Shown piece by piece: positions 24,701 to 33,265 of a stretch of 64,000 nt of DNA (positions are counted from its first letter, which is position 1; the number at the start of each line of letters is the position of its first letter). A program made the translations under genes and the position numbers. The notes beneath the pieces are model-generated. The model was not told the origin of the DNA. It saw only the letters and a list, made by a program, of their open reading frames with translations, and did no database searches. The DNA lies in assembly GCA_916613615.1 (NCBI GenBank), contig OU744720.1, positions 7,605,749 to 7,669,748 of the forward strand. Direction: 5' to 3'. Source of the stretch: Steromphala cineraria. Its lineage: Eukaryota > Mollusca > Gastropoda > Trochida > Trochidae.

Positions 24701-27700
24701 AATATGGTTCCTACTTACTGTCAGTCCTTGCATGGACACAAAGGGTACCCTGTGGTTCAGTCTCTTCACTATTGATTTCAGGCAATCTCTCGACCTGAAA
24801 TGGAAGTATTTTCAAGAATATGAAGGAAAGATTTTGATATTTATGTGAAAAGCAATAAATAACAAGCAGCTGACATGGTCGAGCTATATCCCCCGCAAAT
24901 TGCACAATATGTATAGGTTTTCCTAATTGTAACAGTTTTCCAACAAAAAAAGGCAAAATTTTATTAAAATATTTTCAAAATTGTTCTTCATGACACACCT
25001 TCAGATCATTATGTATCCTCATATCAATTTTGATCAATATGTGATCATTAGTTTAGAAGTTATGAGCCGGACTGGACTTGTAACAGTTTTCCAACAGAGT
25101 CCTCATTTTTTGCCAAAAAAGGCAAAATTTTATAAAAATATTTTCAAAATTGTTCTTCATGACACACCTTCATATGATTATATATCTCAAAATCAAATTT
25201 GATCAATATGCGATGATTAGTTTAGAAGTTATGAGCCGGACAGGACTTGTAACAGTTTTCCAACAGAGTCCTAATTTTTTGCCAAAAAAGGCAAAATTTT
25301 ATAAAAATATTTTCAAAATTGTTCTTCATGACACACCTTCAGATAATTATGTATCTTCGTATCAAATTTTATCAATATATGATGATTAGTTTAGAAGTTG
25401 TGAGCCGGACGGGACTTGTAACAGATTTCTTACAAAATTTACCACTTTTTCTCCAAAATCCTAATATTTTATGTAGATTTTTAGAAAATTGTTTCTCATG
25501 ACACATTATTACATGTTTCTTCATGTCCATGACGAATTTGAATTGAAATGGTTGATTAGTTACAAAGTTATGAGCCGGACACAAAGTGTAACGGACGGAC
25601 GGACGGACGGACGGTACCCATTTTAATACCCCCGCAACTTCGTTGTTGCGGGGGATAAAAATCTTCTTGTATGGCAGAGGAATACCCATAATGATTCAGA
25701 TTTTGATTTCAAAATATTCTGTTCAACAATAAGTCTACAATTTTCCTAAATAATACCAGGACTTCACAAAGGAAGCAGGATAATAGAAAATGACCCATAT
25801 AAACCAGTCTGTCTTGAACCGAAACCATAGCCACAATTCATAAACTAATGTTAATTGATAGCATTTTCATAAATACATGTAATAAGGGTTATTGCAGAGC
25901 GTATCATTTGGAATTGCCATGAACTAATCCATGGTGGGATAATTATGCAGCTGTTTCTATAAGTGCAGCAATACAGTATGATGTAGGACTGAGTATATAT
26001 AAATAAAACAAAAGAAATTAAATTTGTAATATACATATCATCCTGTCACAGGGTACAAACGTTACGCTTATCCCAATAATCTGTACCCTGGGCTCAGATG
26101 CTAGATTCGCTCGCGCAGCCTGACTTTGAATACAGCCAATCAAATCATTTTCTCTTCACCTTCTCGATAAAATTTCAACGAGAAAATGATTTGATTGGCT
26201 ATACCCAAAGTCGGGCCGCGCAAGCAAATCTAGCTTCTGAGCCCAGGGTAAAGATTAGTGGATTTAGCGTAATGTTCATACCCTGACACAGGATGTATAC
26301 AAATATTCTCTCAATGAATCATATTAAAAATTATAAAGAGCATGATATAAATCTACAACATGTTACAACTTTCTTTGGGGATCAAACAAGAGCTTGAGCT
26401 ATGACCCAAAAACCATAAATGCAGCTGTTTTTTCTTGCAATAAGGACATCTACTGAATAAAGTTTCAAAATATATATCATGTTTGTTTTGAATAATATAT
26501 ACCCATTTTGAGTTCTTGAAACCTTTTCGCAAATATCAAGTATTAGACTCCAGTCTTCAGTTGTGTTCATCTCATGGGTAGCTTTCTCTGAAAAAAAAAG
26601 TTCAATAACTTACTCAAATATTACTAACTTATTTGTAAGGCTATCTGTTCTCTGGTTGCTGACATTTTCAAAACATCCCTAGCCAATAATGCAGAGGAAT
26701 ATATGGATGACAACTTCTTTGTTCATTATATCAACATTTCAACACAGATTCTTGTGTCGTTCCCAACGTCACATACAATGAACAAAGAAGTTGTCATCCA
26801 TGTATTCCTCTGCATTATTGTTATTCCAACTTCTAAAATGCCTCTCAAAGAAGTTATCCTTAGTCAAGGTCAACTGTAAACATGAGTCTTATACTAATGA
26901 CAAGTCATACAAATCAAAATCTAGCTAAATAGTCTATGAAGTTAAATGATGATAATATTACTTTCTCTTAGTCCTTACTTTGTAAAATGTACTAAAGGTT
27001 TTGATAGATTCAAATTTGTTTCCCAACAATAATTTAAATCAAATGTTTAAATGCATAAGTAGGTAAAGAGCAAAAATAATTAACCAATATACACATAACT
27101 TTTGCTTTCAATAATCTCTGTTTGGGAGGTTGAGTAGTTGAGTGTAATAGATCCTTACAAGGTATAGAAAACAATCGAAACATTACATATGAAGAAAATT
27201 GTGAGCTGTTTCTATTTTACCTTCCTGTTACCAAAGGTTCAACAGAAGTTGAAACCTGCCTTAAGGAAGAATAAAAAGTGTATGTTGAAATAATAGGTAC
27301 ATGTATATGTCAACCTGACCTCATCAGCGGTCAAACAGTAAAGAGAAGACACACTGTAAATTTATTAAATTATATAATATATTATAAACAGTCACGAGCA
27401 TATCAGTCAGAATTATGTTCAATCAAAGCTTTTTCTTTCCCAAAACTTTGTTTGGATGAGTACTGGAATCTACTCAATGAAACGGTATTCATGTAAGTTG
27501 GGCATAATGGTTTCAAAAATAGATAGACGATGTACTCCTGGTAACTTATGTTTGACAACTATAAGAAATGTACCGTGCCATAATGGATTTTTTTTAACCT
27601 CTACAATATCACTGACCAAAGTTACTTAAGTAATATCACATATGATATTCACACAACAAACGTTTAGAATTATTTGAGGAGAAACACTTTAAATATCATC

Positions 27701-28697
27701 ACATTAATAAATTGTCAATAGATCAATTGTCAAATTTACTTTACTTTAAATCAACTGGTCACCTGGACCCCTTTATTACTCCTAGGCCAAACAATCATTT
27801 AATCAATCTTACATTCTCTGTATTATTGACTTTCAAATGGCTTATTTTCCCTTAAAAAAACAGAGTATTTATCCAAAGTTAATGTTTTTTGTCAAAAACT
27901 TTAAATAGTGTATCGTGATGTGATCGAATCAGATCATTAGCTATGAAACATCATGATACTTATCGTATCGTGAAAATCTGAATGTCACGCCTCATTTTAG
28001 TGAGAAAAAGAGTTAAGAACCATGTTTAAAATTGATGTTTCAGCTCACCAAAATGACCAATAGGCCCATACAATTGAAACTATTTTTCACTTTAATAATG
28101 TGATGAATATTGATGTTTTCAACTTAGAGTTTTGTCATAAATTTGATGCTTTCAGGTAAGTTACATAAATACTCATTACTGCTTAAATTCTATACTTGAA
28201 TCTTTGATCAAATGTTGTGACTTGATTCCCAAAGAGTATAATTTAATTAGGAAATTAATTCATGGTTTTTCTCTTTGAATTGTATGATACTATCCTCATT
28301 ATAAGTCACTTCTTCTAATCGGTTTAGGCCCAGACAAAATTATCTTTGTTTACATTTTTCATCATAAAACTGTTTGGTTGGGAGAGAATCTCACAATCAT
28401 GTTATCATATATCAACTTTACTCATTATGTCTGAAAAACAACGACAATTTTATATTGTTATATTCACATTTAATATGAATATTTATAATCAAGAAAGATA
28501 TTTATTTCCAGAATGATTTGACAGAGAAAGGACAGTCACTCATTTCTGACATCGTAGACCCGGAACATCCAACATTTCAGCCGTTTGATCCAATAAGTAA
28601 AGCCTGAGATAATAACAATACAACAAGACATAAATAGAATTATCAAAATCTTACCGACATCCTGGTCGAAAGGTGTAGTCTGCGAGAAAAGAGGCAT
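6709..28697 (-). CDS. STAM: STAM, signal-transducing adaptor molecule (ESCRT-0), 3' end outside window
   Basis: Twelve consecutive exons were joined by reading GT-AG junctions and codon phase. They encode about 336 residues that line up with the first two thirds of vertebrate STAM/STAM2. Order: VHS domain (residues about 1-145, beginning [14 protein letters not shown]), an acidic UIM (about 166-181, [15 protein letters not shown]), an SH3 domain (about 217-272, with ALYDF, DPNWW and PANFV), then the start of the GAT/coiled-coil region. STAM pairs with HRS on early endosomes to capture ubiquitinated cargo; its SH3 domain recruits deubiquitinases in known homologues. Exons (minus strand): 28655-28697, 26503-26587, 24719-24794, 20974-21072, 20384-20469, 19718-19784, 19235-19295, 11021-11151, 9933-10018, 9661-9755, 7482-7570, 6709-6799. 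No further exon was found left of 6709, so the C-terminal part lies beyond position 1. Introns are swollen by mobile elements. All junction phases agree. Confidence 0.95.
7482..7570 (-). CDS. STAM: STAM exon 11 (post-SH3 linker)
   Basis: Encodes [20 protein letters not shown] then LPGEVDIEE, matching the EKK.VQF...V.V.T.EP segment that follows SH3 in STAM. Donor GTAGGT. Confidence 0.94.
8300..9291. mobile_element. 992-bp non-autonomous DNA transposon in STAM intron 10
   Basis: Perfect 15-base terminal inverted repeats CAGTGTTGATTCTAG (8300-8314) and CTAGAATCAACACTG (9277-9291), flanked on both sides by CTTTA, a 5-base target duplication. No coding region. The termini are hAT-like; the superfamily is not certain. 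Confidence 0.8.
9661..9755 (-). CDS. STAM: STAM exon 10 (SH3 domain, second half)
   Basis: Encodes [20 protein letters not shown] and [11 protein letters not shown]: the WW pair, the G-LFP motif and the closing NFV of an SH3 domain. Donor GTAAG at 9660. Confidence 0.96.
9933..10018 (-). CDS. STAM: STAM exon 9 (SH3 domain, first half)
   Basis: Encodes [20 protein letters not shown] and ELISVLDD, a canonical SH3 start with the ALYDF ligand-binding motif and the RT-loop acidic residues. Phase 0 in, phase 2 out. Confidence 0.96.
11021..11151 (-). CDS. STAM: STAM exon 8 (UIM end and linker)
   Basis: Completes the UIM with [14 protein letters not shown] (the Ala and Ser spacing of the motif is intact) and continues into a Ser/Gly/Ala-rich linker ending PREPRK. 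The upstream intron, about 8.1 kb, contains the Ngaro-type retrotransposon. Donor GTGAGG. Confidence 0.93.
11196..11585. mobile_element. Tandem-repeat element with TCAAGGTCA motifs, left part
   Basis: Left end carries a hairpin TTTGCGGGATACCGCAAA (about 11201-11220). Repeats with TGACCTTGACCTTTGAC follow. Interrupted at 11585 by the Ngaro element and resumed at 17910. Confidence 0.7.
11586..11991 (-). repeat. Ngaro element repeat B, terminal copy
   Basis: 406 bases; its outer end TTGTGCACTC abuts the host sequence AAAATGTTGT. Only a few differences from the inner copy, implying a recent insertion. Confidence 0.92.
12071..12592 (-). repeat. Ngaro element internal repeat A2
   Basis: Copy of the A1 terminus. 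It joins repeat B directly at 12592/12593 (ACATT|TTGTGCAC), the sequence expected of joined element ends. Confidence 0.92.
12593..12998 (-). repeat. Ngaro element repeat B, inner copy
   Basis: 406 bases matching 11586-11991. It contains three short internal repeats around CCCTGGAGTCATAACCCGGAC. Confidence 0.92.
13508..14506 (-). CDS. Ngaro-type element tyrosine recombinase
   Basis: 332 codons ending in a stop at 13508. A phage-integrase-like core is visible: first catalytic Arg in [10 protein letters not shown], a Lys in the beta-hairpin ([14 protein letters not shown]), [10 protein letters not shown] with His and the second Arg, and [13 protein letters not shown] with the nucleophile Tyr. 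It integrates the circular DNA copy without target duplication. The frame (relative to RT: shifted) overlaps the pol end by at least 10 bases and stays open about 90 bases further upstream, so frameshifting or an internal start is likely. Confidence 0.92.
   Translation of the reverse strand: MDLTNPLHDMWDASIGQKTRTAYLTGLRCYQSFLVTRQLLQPSQQSILHTPLDEQHLQAFLAYCLQTLKLACTTVRTYLAGIRFWALQAGITCPLTTPHSLQYARLQTLMRGYKKLQSVSTIVRLPITFPVLSKVISVLRSSIFGPYMDLLMETMCCVAFFGFLRCGEFTCYGKFEADQNVCVGDVQLDHTQQTFTLRLKASKTDPYRKGVDISIFATQLPVCPYVSMSTFVSTRRAQGARDCDALFVDQASRPMTRVMFLDHLHTTLRRAGLDADLYSGHSFRIGAATSAAEARIEDHLIKTLGRWSSDCYNRYIHTPRSALQQAQRSMCK
14497..16125 (-). CDS. Ngaro-type element reverse transcriptase-RNase H
   Basis: The frame is open from directly after the ORF1 stop to the TGA at 14497 (about 542 codons), so there is no need for a separate ATG. 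RT hallmarks: [26 protein letters not shown] (catalytic Asp), [10 protein letters not shown] and the LLDDFL box standing in for YxDD. RNase H follows: [15 protein letters not shown] (Asp), LELYPIV (Glu), FNCDNQATV (Asp) and [10 protein letters not shown] (Asp). All catalytic acids are present. It copies the element RNA. Expression is probably by readthrough of the ORF1 UGA. Confidence 0.92.
   Translation of the reverse strand: MESSHVPSYPLSPINIQTFKFELLQYPDHSVSHSIIKGLEQGFHPKLQTFPPTSLECKNNLSAVKEPEVVEELIHKEVTRNYVIGPFSSPPFPTYRVSPLGVATGKYNKKKRLILDLSAPHNDVGDSINNLINKDDCSLNYVTIDNAISKLIELGQGAQMCKVDITDAFKQVPLHPDSWPFFGFRWNKEYYFYTRLAFGCRSSPVIFYSISSAICWILTNNHDISCILHLLDDFLTVDPPTYNADKTMRTLLHVFSSLNIPLAHHKTAGPTTEIEYLGIILNSDNMTARLPQEKVLRIADILSSFSQRRTCTKRELLSLLGHLNYACRVIIPGRSFVSYLIALSKGVSKLHHHVTLNSSCRKELSMWVKFIREWNGVSLFHENAITHASDINLWTDASSTIGFGAYYDGAWFAGKWPKLFSTDVPKTLSTALLELYPIVLSVLVWGHKWESKRVRFNCDNQATVCIINKGRSKCPKIMCLMRTLAWHAAKCNMIVSAMHVPGKHNSIADALSRSQMSRFRALATEADPEATPHPTLSEVMWT
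16126..17319 (-). CDS. Ngaro-type element ORF1 (gag-like)
   Basis: 397 codons, starting [17 protein letters not shown]. The N-terminal 150 residues are Ser/Thr/Pro-rich and contain a SAP-like patch ([20 protein letters not shown]). The C-terminus has three cysteine/histidine knuckles: [14 protein letters not shown] (CX2CX4HX4C), a CCCH cluster (CX7CX4CX3H) and [13 protein letters not shown] (CX2CX4HX4C). The role, by analogy with DIRS elements, is RNA packaging. It ends in TGA at 16126-16128, and the pol frame continues in the same frame immediately after. Confidence 0.85.
   Translation of the reverse strand: MTDNHRNSSTGRTTRRGTQKSTTTPSVPSPTSHQSPYLTAAALREKLSAIGVAVPSSWSRKQLAQLYDENAARRRRTSATVTSPTVSSNSPIDERPNSPEVANSQTAQSSVVNRQEFNELKDLVASVNASLHRLTQSSLPPISPSPSTSYEESDNPTSQVAFNPPTPVSSNSLPYIDTIPTSLTKRIKKGEYINLASLLQDHELGDPDLTPSKLKRHLSLQEFLEAFDIYKTQLCESNTALKLELDKHQRVCLDLAKLYPGPAFYNYHVMFAKRVAAYMEKGQIISWGEKDLRIWSIVTSGLKAKVCSTCNSLTHSSDFCPQASDTPPQPTNARGDFPRKTNQDTHGRLRIRHEGKEICNNFNDRGCTRYSCTFSHICIRCFGNHNRGNCQKTRKEQ
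17388..17909 (-). repeat. Ngaro element terminal repeat A1
   Basis: 522 bases matching A2 (12071-12592) almost perfectly. Its outer end abuts the host sequence ACTTCTCAAGAG. Confidence 0.92.
17910..18900. mobile_element. Tandem-repeat element with TCAAGGTCA motifs, right part
   Basis: Units of CTTTTCCAAGGATGATATATA...CACAAAAACTTTTCAAGTTA and TGACCTTGACCTTTGAC recur through about 18780. It ends in a GGCGGCGGCGATGG tract near 18870. Together with 11196-11585 it forms one element of about 1.4 kb that resembles the other array elements in having an end hairpin and a simple-repeat tract. Confidence 0.7.
19235..19295 (-). CDS. STAM: STAM exon 7 (linker and start of UIM)
   Basis: Encodes [20 protein letters not shown]. 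The acidic run EEED begins the ubiquitin-interacting motif, which is completed by exon 8. Ends in phase 1 before GTTTGT. Confidence 0.92.
19718..19784 (-). CDS. STAM: STAM exon 6 (end of VHS domain)
   Basis: Encodes [14 protein letters not shown] and TDFTDPDAG, the last VHS helix. The donor is taken as GGG|GTTCGT. This is a weak site but it keeps phase 0 with exon 7; the donor is the least certain junction of the gene. Confidence 0.85.
20384..20469 (-). CDS. STAM: STAM exon 5 (VHS domain)
   Basis: Encodes [19 protein letters not shown] and SEFKDDPAL, equivalent to the HPKV...L..MV..W..EFK.DP.L segment of STAM. Phase 0 in, phase 2 out; donor GTAAG. Confidence 0.94.
20974..21072 (-). CDS. STAM: STAM exon 4 (VHS domain)
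   Basis: 33 codons, phase 0 at both ends: [20 protein letters not shown] then [13 protein letters not shown]. This is the most conserved VHS stretch ([10 protein letters not shown]). Acceptor CAG at 21073-21075, donor GTCAGT. Confidence 0.95.
21148..23042 (-). mobile_element. Helentron-associated-like element, family 1 copy 3 (full length)
   Basis: Nearly identical to copy 2 over the first 1.3 kb, with the same hairpin (21154-21166) and ends, but only three array units (22487, 22645, 22801). It starts 76 bases upstream of STAM exon 4 on the gene strand. Confidence 0.8.
23385..24552 (-). mobile_element. Helentron-associated-like element, family 2
   Basis: Left end: hairpin GTGAGCGCGGCTCAC (23389-23403) beside ATACCCCCGC. 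Right end: (GGAC)n then TATACCCCCGACTACGAGCG and GGGGTATA. The interior has about four units of 160 bases (CTGAAACCCCTAAAAGGCAC...). A small TA-flanked MITE is nested at 23589-23752. Confidence 0.75.
23589..23752. mobile_element. 164-bp MITE, TA-flanked, nested in family 2 array
   Basis: Terminal inverted repeats CAGTCGAACCTTG / CAAGGTTCGACTG with TA on both sides (23587-23588 and 23753-23754). Tc1/mariner- or pogo-like by termini and TA target. It splits the first array unit of the host element. Confidence 0.8.
24719..24794 (-). CDS. STAM: STAM exon 3 (VHS domain)
   Basis: Encodes [15 protein letters not shown] and [11 protein letters not shown], matching the VHS segment that is normally RDCLRSI..RRLNH..P.V.MQAL. 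Donor GTAAGT. It lies between two tandem-repeat mobile elements ending at 24552 and starting at 24868. Confidence 0.92.
24868..25660 (-). mobile_element. Helentron-associated-like element, family 3
   Basis: Three and a half units of about 169 bases (AAAGGCAAAATTTTAT at 24950, 25118, 25287). Then (GGAC)n at 25593-25612 and a strong terminal hairpin CCCCCGCAACTTCGTTGTTG CGGGGG (25630-25654). The left end has an imperfect stem AGCTGAC..GTCGAGCT at 24868-24885 next to TCCCCCGC. Confidence 0.75.
26039..26295. mobile_element. Foldback MITE, 257 bp
   Basis: Two arms of about 115 bases form an imperfect palindrome, from CATCCTGTCACAGGG through ATGATTTGATTGGCT to CCCTGACACAGGATG. The loop is about 20 bases. 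No coding content. Confidence 0.85.
26503..26587 (-). CDS. STAM: STAM exon 2 (VHS domain)
   Basis: A T-rich tract plus CAG precedes the exon. It encodes [20 protein letters not shown] and then EKVSRTQN, the first helices of the VHS domain. It ends in phase 2 before GTATAT. Confidence 0.93.
26685..26852. mobile_element. Hairpin MITE of the ATGGATGACAACTTCTTTG family
   Basis: Arms AATAATGCAGAGGAATATAT plus GGATGACAACTTCTTTGTTC (26685 on) pair with the reverse complement ending at 26819. A further 33 bases (to AAAGAA at 26852) belong to the family's flank. In STAM intron 1. Confidence 0.8.
28512..28607 (+). CDS. Possible terminal coding exon of an unrecognised gene, antisense in STAM intron 1
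   Basis: After a good acceptor (TTTATTTCCAG) the plus strand is open for 31 codons and then stops at TGA. It reads [15 protein letters not shown] followed by [16 protein letters not shown]. The composition looks like protein rather than translated repeat or AT-rich DNA. If real, it is a last exon whose transcript ends against the STAM 5' end (STAM exon 1 begins 48 bases downstream on the other strand). I do not recognise the protein and could not place an upstream exon. It may also be chance. Confidence 0.3.
   Translation, partial: NDLTEKGQSLISDIVDPEHPTFQPFDPISKA
28655..28697 (-). CDS. STAM: STAM exon 1 (start codon)
   Basis: ATG at 28697 opens [14 protein letters not shown], the conserved STAM N-terminus. 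The donor GTAAG follows at 28654, leaving one base (phase 1). The start is chosen because the family begins at this methionine. Confidence 0.93.
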
Positions 28698-28739
28698 TTT
28701 AATGATAGATTTTTAATCAAAATACTGCATCACATCACC

Positions 28740-28810
28740 TAGACCTCCGTTGTACGCATGCGTTGAGAATGACGTCATATCCATCATATTGTTTACTTCC
28801 GGCAAGGTGC
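28740..28810 (-). promoter_or_regulatory. Probable STAM core promoter
   Basis: Just upstream of the STAM start (28697) lie three motifs typical of TATA-less housekeeping promoters: an NRF1-like GCATGCG inside 28753-28763, a full CRE TGACGTCA at 28770-28777, and an ETS-type ACTTCCGG at 28795-28802 (reads CCGGAAGT on the gene strand). The motifs are seen directly; promoter activity is inferred. Confidence 0.55.
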
Positions 28811-31800
28811 CCTACCTCGATTAACCGTTATGAAGCCTCCAATACGGTTCGGATAAAAGAAATTTTGCTTGGCGAGTCACGAGTCCTGTGACCGTGACAC
28901 AACCCCAGTCGAATTTGACGGAAATAATAATGACTAATATGTAACCATTCATTAAATAATATAGTTGTTTTTAATTAAAACACCCATCTTTTTATTTGAA
29001 ACTATAAGCTTAACATTTACCAACATAATGTGTAGAGGGCGACCTGGCTTTATTCATGGATCAGAAATGTAATATTTTAGAACATACATTTAGGGCCTAG
29101 TACAAAATTGTGAAGATATGTATTTGTCAATTAAATCTGTTAGTTTGTAACAATGTTGATTGCTTTTTATCAATCTTTTTTTATTATTTGTAAAACAAGA
29201 TTATATCCGTTTAAAAAAAAAGATAGATCAATAGGCCTATATGAAAATCATCGAATGAATTTTATATTTAATACAATTTAGAATACACAAATGCGAAAAT
29301 TAATGTTTAATGAAACTTCAACTGTGGTCTTTCAGAAAAATATTAAAGTGAAATGATTATACTAGTAGGGCCTATACAAAACTACATATGTATATATATA
29401 TAACTTAATTTCTCCCGTTAATGCTTATATAAAGTCTCTTTACGAGAAATCGATAAAGCGATATCAGAGAATGTAATAACTCCTTGTTTTGCTGAAATAA
29501 AAACTAGTTAAATGGAAATATAAATGCAACCACAATTGACGTTTCCAAACATGATATTTTAAAACATAAAATATGCGGAACTGAAAATCCCCCAAAAAGT
29601 ACGACGAAGAAAAAAATCAATGTTTAAAATGGTGTGTATGCGACTGCATGCATTTAAAAGATTACACATTATGCATTTTTTTCTAAGTAGGACAAATATT
29701 ATCGCAATTTACATCTATGGAAATGCAATGAGCGTATAATCGAGACAAAATGTATACCCTGAGACTTTTATTCAGCACCTTATATCCCGTTTTGCTAATA
29801 TCAATCAATCCTTGATTTGCAAGATTTTCACCGAAATATATGAATGGTGCTTTAGTGAAGTGGATTTATTTGTGGATCATCCCTGGAACAGGAACACGAT
29901 GTGTTTCATTACTTGGACAAAATAAAAATCAATTCAACAACAGTAAGCTTAGCCTTTTTTATCAACATTGTTGCATGTATTTTGCAATTTGTATTTTCAT
30001 TTTACAGCTCTGTGTATACTTCTTTAAATAGATTTCCTTTAAAAGTTTTATCATTTTTTACAAGTGATATATTTTATCATTTCCTTTATGTTTTTTTTTC
30101 TATTCGTATCCCAATTAAAACTATCAGTTCAAAACATTTCTGCATGTTTTTTTTCTTCAATTTAAGTCGCAAGCCTTTAACGATTTCAAGCATTAGAGCT
30201 TTTACTACTTTTTTTTTTCATGTTGTGCTTTTGATTGCAAATGTTTAATTTTAGAATATGTTAGTACCTACTAGAAAGTGTACCTTACTATCGATTTTGA
30301 ACCTACAAAAACAAATTTATCATTTTAATAATTTATCATCTCACAACAGTTACTCATTCTTCGTAAATGAAAACATTGTTTTGCAATTTGTAAAATCTTA
30401 TTTCCGTTTTGGAGAGACATACCTTTGTTTGCCCCCGAAAAAGGTGAAAAATGTAACTTGGCTTGTGATTGTACATATTCAAAAACACGTCGACCGGGTC
30501 GCAACTAATGAAGGGAAATAGATGGGGACAAACATGCCTTTCGCAAATATTCAGTTTTAGAAAATGTTAAAGTTTCATTGAACCAATTTGAAAACCGCCG
30601 CCGTTCCGTCCAGTTGAGAAACGATCACGTCTACAGTTGTTGACGAAGCCCTCTCCAGGTTACTATAATACGTCATTGCGAAGACAAACTGTTGTGGAAA
30701 AGTGACAAGAGTCCACCTAAACCAAAAACATAAGATGAAATTAGAAGAATCCTTTTTTTGGTCGAAGAATAGGTTTAGAAAGTGGTAACTAAATATAGGC
30801 ATATTCTCACGAGTTTCTCCAAGTGTGGTGTAGCTGTAGGTTATACGAGCTGACCCTCGGGTAGGCCTATATCATTAAAGAATAAGGAATTTTTACGCCC
30901 GGGATTTTGTGAAAGGGTCTAGGACCGCGGGAAAATCAACAGGACTCACATTCTTTATTCTTAATAATGCCCACGGTTCATGTCTTATCTAATTTCTAAT
31001 GTTGAGATAAACCTATATTTCAAATTTGAACGAAATCGGTCAAGAAATAAAGATTTTAGCGTAATTCTCGATCTACATATACATCTGTATATTACATAGA
31101 AAACACACGGAAGGACGTATACTCCAGTCGCTAAAACCTATAATCGAAAACCGGACACAGCGACTTTTTGAAAGTGCGGTTCAATTCATTCTAAATAAAT
31201 TTAGATCAACAGGTTTTCATAATTATTAGGTCATTATGAACATCGAATTTAGATTGTATAGAATCATCTACATTTCTTAAAACATATTCACCCTTTAAAA
31301 CTTTATTTGGACAAGAAAAGTTTTGACATTGATAATTAGGGATTTGAAAAATGTACTTAGATCTATATATGCCTGTCACACAATTTGAAAATTCAGAAAC
31401 TGCATTTGAAGAAATACAACTCCCGTTCTGAATTATCATGTTACCGCTTAAACGAATCTGTCTTTTTTATATGTAGACATTCCAGCAAAAAGCAGTATCA
31501 GACAATTTTTGGCTGATTTTAATGAGATTGAGCAAGACGAGACAACGTTCCGAGAAGTTCCGAATGCTCTCGGGAGTGTGTGACCTTGAACTTCTGTACA
31601 ATGTAAACAACATGACAGGAAGAAGGTGGAAACAGACCTTAGGAAACTTTATTGACACTTCATTTGTGTCAGTGTAAGGTATGCGAACAGACTTGTATGT
31701 TGTTAGTACAGAGAGATAGACAAACAGACGGCAGATTTCTTTCACAGTAATATCACTCAGACAGTATGACTATTTTGATGGACTCTAGACTCAAAATGAA

Positions 31801-33265
31801 GCATTCGTAAAATATTATATTGACGGTTTTTATTTTATATTTTTCGACCACTAAAAATTTCTTTTAGTTATTTCTAGTTTTAACTCTAATCTTAAATTAA
31901 CAAGAATTGGTTTGTATGCATTTCTTACCTATTGTGTTCTTTATATTATTTTTTCAAGCATTTTATAAAACTTAAGGGTCTATAAACCGGTTAGTCCAGC
32001 ATGCTAGACGTCTTCCTACGTTCAAAACTCCTTTGACTTCTTTGATATGCTAGTATAGATATTGTAAAAGCTAACTTTAGCTTACAGAACCTACAGGTAA
32101 ATATGATCTAGTTATGACAATTCCTTTTGAAACATGTATAATGGGACAGTGTGTCAGGCAGTTCCAGATCACTAAGGAATCATCGGCTGCATGCGCCTTC
32201 CCAGAAATATATTTTAATAGTCGTAGTGCATTTCCTTTTCAAGCCATGTTTCATGCAACTCGACACGGAATTAGAATTAAATACAACCCTGATTAGATTA
32301 AGAAAAATTACGAAAGAAACAAGCCGTCATTACGGCAGTTCCGAATCAGTTCCGGGTATTCTGGATCACGTGACTAACGGGGCTGGATAAGCTGTCGATG
32401 CACCTTTTTTAGCAACGAGTTTTTTTTTTCAAATAAAAACGTATCTTAGTTATGACAGATGAGCAAAAAATATTATCGATTATGCCTAGCTAAAAAATTA
32501 TGAACACATCAGTCCATAACAACAAAGATTGAGATTTTCGTTTGATCACTTGAGCGCGAACTGCGCATATAATTTTTACAAATCATGAATCAAGGTACAA
32601 ACAAGGCTAACATATTTTCTTTGTTAATGCAAAGGTTTGATAAGCTCATTACCTCTATTATGTATGATTACCTAAGTAATTGACACTAATTTTTGCAAGT
32701 TGGTCGTTTCGAGATTGCCCTCATATTCAGGTGATCCGGAACTACCCGAATGACGTAGACACGAACATTGTTTATTTCTAAAATAGTAATCTTCATTTTA
32801 GAATTCTTTCCCCTGATAATTACAGTTAAAACATTCATGTATGTTGTGGAATATCATTAATTGGCATTTTGCTTCTATTGATATTTGAGACGGTCCGTCC
32901 AAAATAACATATGCTTTTCTGAAGCGCACAATGGAGGTTTATCACAATGATAGGTGTCCTCTTTATCGGGCGCTAAAGTTAATTTGCAAACAGAAAAAAT
33001 TAAAATAATAATGTATCATAAAAGAACACTGTCAGAGATTTAAAATGATACATAAATGAAGTAAATCCATTGAGAACTATAAATTCTAGCTGCAAATGTA
33101 CGTGCAAGTGATCCGGAATACCCGTGATCCGGAATACCCTTACGCACTGTACATGTACAATAAACTTATATAGGTAGGGTTACATGGGTTACATGTTATG
33201 ATGTAAACCATTTGTTTGAGACATGTAGTGTTTACATTCTTGTGAGGCATTAGAAGTTGGTGTAT

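Larger units (their letters stand above)
25661..28511. other. STAM introns 1 and 2, mostly non-coding
   Basis: Apart from STAM exon 2 and the two MITEs listed, this is AT-rich sequence without recognisable genes. Confidence 0.5.

Noticed and set aside
26685..26819. Hairpins as microRNA precursors.
   Set aside because: The arms are long, repeated at several loci and near-perfect, as expected for MITEs; there is no sign of a conserved mature sequence.
29840..30521. Frames of 63-115 codons between STAM and SLC17 copy A as genes.
   Set aside because: Phe/Ile/Leu-rich translations of T-rich DNA, without splice-consistent continuation or any recognisable motif.
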